Assembly: GCA_028711405.1 (NCBI GenBank) | Contig: JAQTSH010000125.1 | Location: forward strand, 1 to 5,430 | Reading direction: 5' to 3' | Origin: Methanoregula sp. | Lineage (GTDB): Archaea > Halobacteriota > Methanomicrobia > Methanomicrobiales > Methanospirillaceae | Length of the DNA: 5,430 bases | In this document: piece after piece, positions 1 to 5,111 of the stretch | How positions within the stretch are numbered: the stretch's first letter is position 1 | Layout: every line of letters begins with the position of its first letter | Notes under the pieces: model-generated | The model's input: the letters and a program-made list of their open reading frames with translations, nothing else | Told to the model about the DNA's origin: nothing | Databases searched by the model: none | Translations under genes and position numbers: made by a program

Positions 1-12
1 CCGCCTGCCGGC

Positions 13-1356
13 TCATGTCGTGTTGCGCTTGTGCAGGATCTCGCTTGCGTATTTCGCAAGCCCGTAGATCCCGTCCGTGGACGGGTGCACTTCGATAAAT
101 GTCTCGAAGTCATGCACGGTGATATGGCGCTGCATGAGAAACGACAGGTAGCCGGCGATAAGTCCGCCACCGGGTCCCGCGGCACACATACCGGTGATCT
201 CCCCGGTCACGGGATCTGCCATGAGCTTCGCAAGCCCGGTATCCCCGGCAGGCACCGACCAGAACGTCCCCGGTCCTGCCGGTCCGGGTATGGCAAGGCT
301 TGCACTACCCGGCGAGTCCGTTGTGCAGTAGGCGAGTTCGTGCGCGAGGTTGATCGACCGGGGGATGTACGTGTAGTCCATCCGGCGCTCCCGACCGAGG
401 ATATTGTCGGCGGCAACCAGTCCCTCGTGCCGGGCGACCGGCGTGAAGTACGGGGGACCGATCACGTCCCCGCAGGCGTAGACTGAGGGCACGCTGGTCT
501 GCATCCGGTCGTTGACGAGTATCTCTCCCATCGCACCTTTGTCCACCCCGGTGATCTGCTCTGAACGCGGCACAAGCCCGGCAGCGACCAGCACCGCATC
601 CGCATCGATCGTCCCGGCGCCCCCGTCATCATCGTAATCAATTGCTGTCACCTGTGCCGGTCCACGGATCATCCGGACACGGGTGTTCTCCCGGATCTCC
701 ACGCCCGAAAGTTCCTTTATCGCAACCGCCCGGAGGTGGCGGTCGAGGGTTTTTAAAAATCCGCTCCGGCTGAGGATTGTCACATGGCTCCCGAACCTGC
801 TGAAGATATACGCAAATTCCGCCGCCATCACGCTGCCTCCGATGATCACGAACTCTTTCGGGAGCACGGTTATGCCGGGCAGGGTATGGGGAGTGTACAC
901 ACCGGGCAGGTCGATGCCTGCGAGAGCCGGGATATTCGGGCGCGAACCGGTGGCAACGATGACCGCTTCGGCTTCGGGTATTTCCTCGCCTACGAAAACC
1001 CGGTTCCCGTCAAGCCTGCCGGTCTTCCCGTAGACGATCGTGACGCCGGCTGTTTTTGTCTCGCTGTCAAGCACAGAGGCAATCTTTCGCTGGATTGCCT
1101 GCATCTCCGTGATCAGCCGGGGAAAATTGACAGGTGGCACCGCATCCATGATGCCGAGATTTTGGTACGTGCGCGCCGAATCGAGCGTCCGGGCGACCTC
1201 GGTCAGGGCACAGACCGGCATGCACCCGAAATGGAGGCATTGCCCGCCGATCCCTCCCAACCCCCCGGATTCGACGAGAGTCACCGCTTTTCCCGCGGAG
1301 GCGAGCCGGATGGATGCGATCCGTCCTGCCGGACCTCCGCCCAGAACAACGATCAT
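13..1356 (-). CDS. FAD-dependent pyridine nucleotide-disulfide oxidoreductase (dihydrolipoamide dehydrogenase/mercuric reductase-like) with variant active site
   Basis: This 447-aa protein has the full architecture of class I flavoprotein disulfide reductases. The N-terminal FAD Rossmann motif is GGGPAG (6-11). The redox-active disulfide region is GGQCLHFGCMPVC (37-49), with Cys40 and Cys45 in the CxxxxC spacing. ATGSRP (135-140), a second Rossmann motif around 171-180, the FAD motif YACGDV (293-298) and TPVARHEG (305-312) follow, then a C-terminal dimerisation domain. Length is slightly below the usual 450-480. Several key positions differ from the family: the Lys after the second Cys (CxPxK) is Cys49, the NAD(P) glycine motif reads GGSVMA instead of GxGxxG, and the C-terminal HPxxxE reads HPSTDG (424-429), keeping His but losing Glu. 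Ser196-Arg197 after the second Rossmann strand could favour NADPH. A cytoplasmic flavin oxidoreductase is secure, but the substrate is unknown, and a true dihydrolipoamide dehydrogenase role is unlikely. The start lies 9 nt after the stop of the upstream gene, with TGATC overlapping that stop as a possible ribosome binding site, so the two are probably cotranscribed. Confidence 0.93.
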   Translation of the reverse strand: MIVVLGGGPAGRIASIRLASAGKAVTLVESGGLGGIGGQCLHFGCMPVCALTEVARTLDSARTYQNLGIMDAVPPVNFPRLITEMQAIQRKIASVLDSETKTAGVTIVYGKTGRLDGNRVFVGEEIPEAEAVIVATGSRPNIPALAGIDLPGVYTPHTLPGITVLPKEFVIIGGSVMAAEFAYIFSRFGSHVTILSRSGFLKTLDRHLRAVAIKELSGVEIRENTRVRMIRGPAQVTAIDYDDDGGAGTIDADAVLVAAGLVPRSEQITGVDKGAMGEILVNDRMQTSVPSVYACGDVIGPPYFTPVARHEGLVAADNILGRERRMDYTYIPRSINLAHELAYCTTDSPGSASLAIPGPAGPGTFWSVPAGDTGLAKLMADPVTGEITGMCAAGPGGGLIAGYLSFLMQRHITVHDFETFIEVHPSTDGIYGLAKYASEILHKRNTT

Positions 1357-1365
1357 GTCATGCGA

Positions 1366-2331
1366 TCAGAAGACTTCGACGCCTTCATCCATCGGTTCCG
1401 AGAGCAGCTCTCCCGTGAAGGCATTCACCTCAACGATCTTCTTCCCCCGGATCTGCCAGACCGGGATATAAACCTGCTTTGCGTCAACGGTAATGTTCTT
1501 CCGGTCCGGTTTTAAGGTTTTCTCCTCGTAAAAGATCGCATCCCCTTTCTCCTGCTTGATCCGGACCTTCTGGGTGAGCCGTTCAACGAGCTCGGTGACG
1601 ATCCGTTCGGATGCCTCTTCCTTCCTGATATGCGGATCTGCAATCTCGGCGTTCGCCGGGACTTCCGACTCTTCCACCAGTTTCCCGTCAATATCGATCT
1701 TGATCCCGTTGATCGCGTTGATCGCGCCCCACCCGTCTGCGTCAAAGGGGATCCGCCGGTCTTTGTAGACCTGTTCCCCGCTGCTCATATAATGGAACAG
1801 GAAATAGGGGATGAACCTGAGTTTCGCCGTGCCTTGTATTCCGCCGGTGCGCATCGCCGCCTGTTCGGTAATCTTGACCGGGTAATGGGAGAGGGTGATG
1901 CCTGGTTGCATCTCTTCTGCCGGAGCCGGCGCTGAAACGGTGGGTGCCGCCGCCGCCTTCTTTGCTTTTCCCGGGGACAGGTCAAAGGTCAGTTCCCGGT
2001 TCAGGATGTCTGCGAGAACGGCTTCTCCTGAATACCGGATAAACTCATCGATGCCCCACTGGATACAGTTCTCGGTCACGATAGTCTTATCGAGCGTGAA
2101 GAGCAGTTTCTTGCAGCTCATCTCCTGATCCTCCACCATCAGGCTGTAATTGGTCTTGTCAAACTGCCCGATCAACTGGGCATCGTTTGAGCAGAGTACC
2201 AGAAGGCAGGTGCTGTCGCGGATCGCAGACAGATCCAGAGGCTCATCCACCTCTTCCACCTCAAAACGTGCAGCTTCAAGAACGAGCCTCATCGCGTTCT
2301 TGGCTTTCTCCCGCATATCGTGTTCCATCAT
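1366..2331 (-). CDS. Conserved-looking cytoplasmic protein of unknown function, two domains
   Basis: I do not recognise this 321-aa protein. It has no signal peptide or membrane segment and is rich in Glu and Lys, so it is probably cytoplasmic. Residues 1-117 look like a compact alpha/beta domain: an amphipathic helix (about 6-24), a hydrophobic strand TCLLVLCSND (41-50) and Cys48, Cys73 and Cys89. A low-complexity Ala/Pro linker spans about 122-143. The second domain (about 144-321) includes RFIPYFLFHY (172-181), WGAINAINGIKIDIDG (201-216), a charged helix (about 236-263), and a C-terminal IPVWQIRGKKIVEVNAFTG (289-307), which resembles the beta-strand ending of PepSY-like domains. No catalytic motif is evident. 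It is the first gene of a likely two-gene operon with the flavoprotein and diverges from the NrpR-domain gene. Start choice is uncertain: Met1, Met2 and Met6 are all possible and none has a clear Shine-Dalgarno. The TATA-like element lies about 22 nt upstream of Met1, which would suit a leaderless message. Confidence 0.85.
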   Translation of the reverse strand: MMEHDMREKAKNAMRLVLEAARFEVEEVDEPLDLSAIRDSTCLLVLCSNDAQLIGQFDKTNYSLMVEDQEMSCKKLLFTLDKTIVTENCIQWGIDEFIRYSGEAVLADILNRELTFDLSPGKAKKAAAAPTVSAPAPAEEMQPGITLSHYPVKITEQAAMRTGGIQGTAKLRFIPYFLFHYMSSGEQVYKDRRIPFDADGWGAINAINGIKIDIDGKLVEESEVPANAEIADPHIRKEEASERIVTELVERLTQKVRIKQEKGDAIFYEEKTLKPDRKNITVDAKQVYIPVWQIRGKKIVEVNAFTGELLSEPMDEGVEVF

Positions 2332-2348
2332 ATAGAATTTGCCATGGT

Positions 2349-2372
2349 CTTATAGAACAATTTTTCTATTGA
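2349..2372. promoter_or_regulatory. Shared divergent promoter element with 18-bp inverted repeat (candidate operator)
   Basis: The 60-nt gap between the divergent starts contains CTTATAGAAC (2349-2358), which reads as GTTCTATAAG on the minus strand and so can serve as a TATA-like box in both directions. Its centre is about 22 nt from the minus-strand start and about 39 nt from the plus-strand start. The box is one arm of a perfect inverted repeat, ATAGAA (2352-2357), spacer CAATTT, TTCTAT (2364-2369). Six-nt spacing between half-sites ending in GAA and starting with TTC matches the geometry of known NrpR operators (GGAA-N6-TTCC in Methanococcus), although the outer bases differ. A repressor bound here would cover the promoter. 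Transcription starts are inferred. Confidence 0.45.
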
Positions 2373-2391
2373 AATATCCGAGATCACTAGG

Positions 2392-3138
2392 ATGACCGGT
2401 CCCCTCAAATTTGTCGATCACAGTATTGAAGATTTCGCCATGCAGGTAACCTTTGATCCATCAGAGGGAACGGGCACGGTGGTCTACAACCTCTCGCTTG
2501 TGAAAAATGAGGATCTCGAATATGCGATCTCGACCTTAAAGAATGCCTATAAAACCGGGGTCTCGGTGAGCGGGCTCGTCCGGTTCTCATCCTCGGGGGA
2601 GAAGGTCTTCGACTATACCGTTCCGGAAGGATTCACAGCGATATGTACGGTATGCAGCACGACATTTGACGGGCTTCTGATCCGCAAGGGTGTGCCGATC
2701 AACCCGATTGGGGGTGGGGTGGTCGAGATCGAGAACCGGGCTCCGATCCGGTTCACGCATATCATCCTTTACGAACACACGACGATCGATCCGCTGCAGG
2801 TGCTGATATCCCAGAAGATCACGTCGGTGAATAACGTGATGCGCAAGGGAAGCGGGAACATTCTTGGGAACATCCGTGAGTTCCACATGGAGGCTGAACA
2901 CCAGGTGGGTCTGGTGCTCGATGAGCTGACGAACAGCAGTATCACCGGTATCCTCGAAGTGGGGATGCCCAACGTCCCCCTCCTTGGTGTACCGGTAAGC
3001 CCGCAATACGTGGGGATCGCGGCGGTCGGGGGAACAAATCCGCTCGCGGCAATCCGGGAGAGTGGACGACCTGTCCAGATGCAGGCGATGAAAGGGCTGA
3101 TGGATACACACGAAATGGTCGAGATCCGGGACTACTGA
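2392..3138 (+). CDS. nrpR: Single NrpR regulatory domain protein (DUF128), NrpRII-type without helix-turn-helix
   Basis: The whole 248-aa protein is one NrpR domain. It begins directly at the domain's first strands (TFDPSEGTG, 20-28) and contains the family signatures CTVCSTTFDGLLIRKGVP (85-102), IGGGVVEIENRAPIRFT (106-122), TTIDPLQVLISQKITSV (130-146), and EVGMPNVPLLGVPVSP (189-204) followed by VGIAAVGGTNPLAAIRESG (207-225). NrpR represses nitrogen assimilation and nitrogen fixation genes in methanogens and releases DNA when 2-oxoglutarate is high. Methanococcus NrpR carries an N-terminal winged helix and two such domains. Here there is no helix-turn-helix, and only 60 nt separate the start from the divergent gene, so none was missed upstream. 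This matches NrpRII of Methanosarcina, which works with a DNA-binding NrpRI and contacts general transcription factors. A partner must therefore lie elsewhere in the genome. ATG 2392 is preceded by a weak AGG. The role in nitrogen control is inferred from the family; the family call itself is firm. Confidence 0.92.
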   Translation: MTGPLKFVDHSIEDFAMQVTFDPSEGTGTVVYNLSLVKNEDLEYAISTLKNAYKTGVSVSGLVRFSSSGEKVFDYTVPEGFTAICTVCSTTFDGLLIRKGVPINPIGGGVVEIENRAPIRFTHIILYEHTTIDPLQVLISQKITSVNNVMRKGSGNILGNIREFHMEAEHQVGLVLDELTNSSITGILEVGMPNVPLLGVPVSPQYVGIAAVGGTNPLAAIRESGRPVQMQAMKGLMDTHEMVEIRDY

Positions 3139-3152
3139 CTGGTGCCCGGTGC

Positions 3153-3197
3153 TTTTTTGTGGGAAACCGGAATACCCGGTTCCTTATCGGATTTTTT
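3153..3197 (+). terminator. T-run and hairpin terminator after the NrpR-domain gene
   Basis: Fifteen nt after the stop codon is a T6 run (3153-3158). It is followed by a hairpin with arms GGAAACCGG (3162-3170) and CCGGTTCC (3176-3183), with one bulged A and a five-nt loop, and then a second T6 run (3192-3197). Oligo-T runs terminate archaeal RNA polymerase even without a hairpin, so two successive runs make termination here likely. Confidence 0.6.
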
Positions 3198-3204
3198 CCT
3201 CGTG

Positions 3205-3274
3205 AACTGGTTTCTACGGCAAGAGGAAACGGGCATCCCAGACCGTAGAACGGGAACCAGTTGGATATTTTTTT
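3205..3274 (+). repeat. Long bulged inverted repeat followed by a T7 run
   Basis: AACTGGTTTCTACGG (3205-3219) pairs perfectly with CCGTAGA (3243-3249) plus AACCAGTT (3255-3262), giving 15 base pairs interrupted only by a five-nt bulge, ACGGG (3250-3254). The 23-nt loop contains a small GGG-CAT-CCC hairpin (3231-3239). A T7 run follows at 3268-3274. It may be a back-up terminator, a processed small structured RNA, or a leader element of the envelope-protein gene, depending on where that transcript begins. No protein-coding ORF occupies the gap. Confidence 0.6.
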
Positions 3275-3278
3275 CATC

Positions 3279-3312
3279 CTGCATGCAGTTATAATAAGAG
3301 CAACAAGTGATC
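3279..3312 (+). promoter_or_regulatory. Promoter region and Shine-Dalgarno of the envelope-protein gene
   Basis: A perfect 10-bp palindrome, CTGCATGCAG (3279-3288), directly abuts a TATA-like TTATAATA (3289-3296). GTGATC (3307-3312) matches the methanogen 16S rRNA 3' end and lies 4 nt before ATG 3317, which decides that start. The TATAATA is only about 24 nt before the ATG, so if it is the true TATA box the message would lack this Shine-Dalgarno. The T-rich ATATTTTTTT (3265-3274) is the alternative TATA element and would give a leader of roughly 20 nt. Confidence 0.45.
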
Positions 3313-3316
3313 TCAG

Positions 3317-4615
3317 ATGGAATGGAAAAAATTGTGTGTAATTCTCTTCGTCGCCGCTGCCTGTTGCAGCGTTCCTGCGATGGGAGCGATAAAATACCTG
3401 GGTGGAAGCCCGGACCTGTCCGCATCCATAGTGGGCGCGAACGAGTTCTCGCCCGGGGATGACACCACGATCACGGTCATCCTACGGAACAGTGGTGTCA
3501 ACCTGATGAAGTTCAATAACTCTGGCGTCATCCCGCAGGAGGATTTCGCAACTACGGCAAAACAGGTTGTGGTTGAGCTGTCGCCTGCGAACGCTCCGGT
3601 CAATATCAAGACCGATCCGGTTGCTCTTGGGGATATTCCAACCCAGGGAACGAAGACTGTACAATTCAAGGCGAAGTTCTTCTCCAATGCCACGATTGGG
3701 CAGTACGAGCTGCCGCTCACGGTCGATTACAAATATCTCATCGTGCAGGACCAGGAAGTAAGCGACACGCTCCATATGCAGTACCATGAGATGACCGATA
3801 CCCTCCCGCTCACGGTCAATATCAAACCCACGCTGAAGATCGCGGTCGTGGAAGCCGTACCGGAAAACCTGATGGTCGGGACGGAAGGTTACCTGAACCT
3901 CACGATAAAAAATATTGGTTCGGTTGACGGGAAGAAGGCGACGGTGAAGATCACACGAAACGGCAACAGTCCCATCATTCCCACGGACAGCAGCGTCTTT
4001 GTGGGGGACTTTTTTTCTGGCAGCACCATCTCCTGTCAGTACAAGATAGCCGCCTCCAGCCAGGCACAGGCACAGACCTACCCGGTTGATGTGGCTGTGA
4101 CATACGTGAACGACCGGGGGGACCTCGTGACCTCCGTATCCGATACCGTGGGGGTGCCGGTCGGAGGCAAGATCAACTTCAATATCAGCGGAAGTGCCCC
4201 GACTATCGCGGTGGGTGAGGCGACGGTAATCAATCTCACTTACCGGAATATCGGGACGACCACGGCATACCACGCGCAGGCGCGACTCAATGTGGTGGCA
4301 CCCTTCTCCAGCTCCGATACCGGGGCTTATCTTGGCGATATCAGCCCCGGTGGACTGGCGGTTGCCCGGTACGCGTTGACTGTCGATAGTGCAGCGACGC
4401 CTGCCACCTATCATCTCGATACTGAAGTCCGGTACCGGGATGCGTTGGACAACAGCCAGATCTCGGACTCGTTCGCGGCTGATATTCAGGTGCTGCCCCG
4501 CCCGGCATCCGCCAGCCTTAATCAGGTAATCCCCATTATCCTCGTGATCGTGGTTGTCGTGATCGGCGCTGGGTATTATTTACTTGTAATGCGTCGTCAA
4601 CAAAAGAAACAATAG
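3317..4615 (+). CDS. Secreted, membrane-anchored S-layer-domain protein (COG1361-like) with three Ig-like repeats
   Basis: This 432-aa protein has an N-terminal signal peptide (KK at 4-5, hydrophobic core 6-19, likely cleavage after AMG at 23) and a C-terminal membrane helix (about 403-425) followed by the positive tail RRQQKKQ. It is therefore exported and anchored with its bulk outside the cell. The exterior consists of three tandem beta-sandwich repeats of CARDB/NEW3 type, about 33-169, 173-282 and 286-392. Each starts with a strand ending in NxG (ILRNSG 55-60, IKNIGS 198-202, YRNIGT 309-314). Each also has a central GD turn (LGDI 104-107, VGDF 229-232, LGDI 339-342) and ends in a Y-rich strand and an SD motif. 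Five N-glycosylation sequons (N67, N124, N194, N289, N306) suit an archaeal surface protein. Such proteins are often encoded beside membrane transporters, but none is seen here. Its molecular role is unknown: cell-wall-associated structure or ligand binding are both possible. Start supported by GTGATC four nt upstream. Confidence 0.88.
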   Translation: MEWKKLCVILFVAAACCSVPAMGAIKYLGGSPDLSASIVGANEFSPGDDTTITVILRNSGVNLMKFNNSGVIPQEDFATTAKQVVVELSPANAPVNIKTDPVALGDIPTQGTKTVQFKAKFFSNATIGQYELPLTVDYKYLIVQDQEVSDTLHMQYHEMTDTLPLTVNIKPTLKIAVVEAVPENLMVGTEGYLNLTIKNIGSVDGKKATVKITRNGNSPIIPTDSSVFVGDFFSGSTISCQYKIAASSQAQAQTYPVDVAVTYVNDRGDLVTSVSDTVGVPVGGKINFNISGSAPTIAVGEATVINLTYRNIGTTTAYHAQARLNVVAPFSSSDTGAYLGDISPGGLAVARYALTVDSAATPATYHLDTEVRYRDALDNSQISDSFAADIQVLPRPASASLNQVIPIILVIVVVVIGAGYYLLVMRRQQKKQ

Positions 4616-4630
4616 ATAATCTCCTGTCTT

Positions 4631-4649
4631 TGAGATCTCAACTTTTTTT
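4631..4649 (+). terminator. Terminator after the envelope-protein gene
   Basis: A 10-bp palindrome TGAGATCTCA (4631-4640) is followed two nt later by a T7 run (4643-4649), 28 nt after the stop codon. The T-run is the active signal expected in archaea. The palindrome is too tight to form a stable loop and may be incidental. Confidence 0.6.
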
Positions 4650-4690
4650 GTCATATGATTGAGGAATGTGTTGCTGGCGTTCCGGGTTGC

Positions 4691-4704
4691 CGAAAAAAGT
4701 TTTT
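4691..4704 (+). promoter_or_regulatory. Promoter-like BRE/TATA element in the convergent gap
   Basis: CGAAAAAAGTTTTTATG (4691-4707) resembles an archaeal BRE (CGAAAA) plus TATA box (TTTTTATG). It predicts a start near 4730 on the plus strand. The same A-run is a T6 run on the minus strand (4693-4698) and could instead help end kinase transcripts. Neither role can be decided from sequence. Confidence 0.3.
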
Positions 4705-4830
4705 ATGAGCGCCCTTATCGCCAAACTTAAGGTCTTTTGGTCCGTGGTCTTTAATCATCTTCTCACAATGGTGTTTATCATCGCTTCACAGGTACTGGAA
4801 AGCGCCTCGGGTATCGCAGATGCTGCTTGA
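4705..4830 (+). CDS. Doubtful small hydrophobic ORF (41 aa, or 20 aa from an internal ATG)
   Basis: An ATG at 4705 opens 41 codons ending in TGA at 4828-4830. The product starts MSALIAKLK and has a hydrophobic stretch from about residue 10 to 30 (VFWSVVFNHLLTMVFIIASQV) that could be a single membrane helix, then a small acidic tail ending GIADAA. A basic start followed by a membrane helix is a plausible small membrane protein. Against it, there is no Shine-Dalgarno, the ATG overlaps the TATA-like element, and the length is short enough to arise by chance. If the promoter at 4691 is used, the in-frame ATG at 4768 would give a 20-aa peptide instead. It could also be a gene remnant. No homologue is recognised. 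Confidence 0.2.
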   Translation: MSALIAKLKVFWSVVFNHLLTMVFIIASQVLESASGIADAA

Positions 4831-5111
4831 TCGGACGTTCGCGGATGTCAGCCAGTGATAATTCACTGATGCGCCTATGTAACCGTCACATTGTCCGCCC
4901 GTCCAAACACAAGGATGTGTCGAAGAACAGATCGTGCTCTTAAATCAATTCACGTCATTGCACGAAACGGAACAATACATTTTCCGCAATCATTTTCGAT
5001 CATACATGAATCGACACCGTATACTTTACGTATACATTCAGGAGTAAGCATCTCTGCGGATTTTTTCGTAACCGACCATCTTTCTATTATTCAGCGGGAG
5101 AATTCAGTCTG
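4831..5111. other. Non-coding convergent gap with two short inverted repeats
   Basis: This AT-richer stretch lies between the doubtful small ORF and the kinase stop codon. I see no convincing gene, tRNA-like fold, CRISPR unit or insertion-sequence end in it. It contains two perfect inverted repeats: CAGTGA-TAAT-TCACTG (4853-4868) and GTATAC-TTTAC-GTATAC (5019-5035). T-runs on the plus strand (for example 5063-5068) have no gene to serve. It may hold an unrecognised RNA or be degraded sequence. Confidence 0.4.

Noticed and set aside
13..1356. Calling the flavoprotein dihydrolipoamide dehydrogenase (lpdA) or mercuric reductase (merA)
   Set aside because: The Lys after the redox cysteines and the dyad Glu are missing, no 2-oxoacid dehydrogenase or mercury genes are nearby, and there is no heavy-metal-binding domain or C-terminal Cys pair.
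784..1515. 243-codon open frame on the plus strand
   Set aside because: It runs antisense across the end of one well-supported gene and the start of another. Its composition is Arg/Asp/His-rich and shows no recognisable motif.
2587..3111. 174-codon open frame antisense to the NrpR-domain gene
   Set aside because: The opposite strand carries every NrpR family signature, while this frame encodes an Arg/His/Pro-rich sequence without a fold pattern.
3317..3385. Lipoprotein lipobox in the envelope protein (Cys16 or Cys17)
   Set aside because: The residues before the cysteines (VAAA) lack the usual Leu at -3. A standard cleavage site after AMG and a C-terminal membrane anchor explain localisation better.
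3482..4414. 310-codon open frame antisense to the envelope-protein gene
   Set aside because: It lies wholly inside a gene with signal peptide, repeats and anchor. Its product is rich in Arg, His and Gly with no domain pattern, as expected of a shadow frame in GC-rich DNA.
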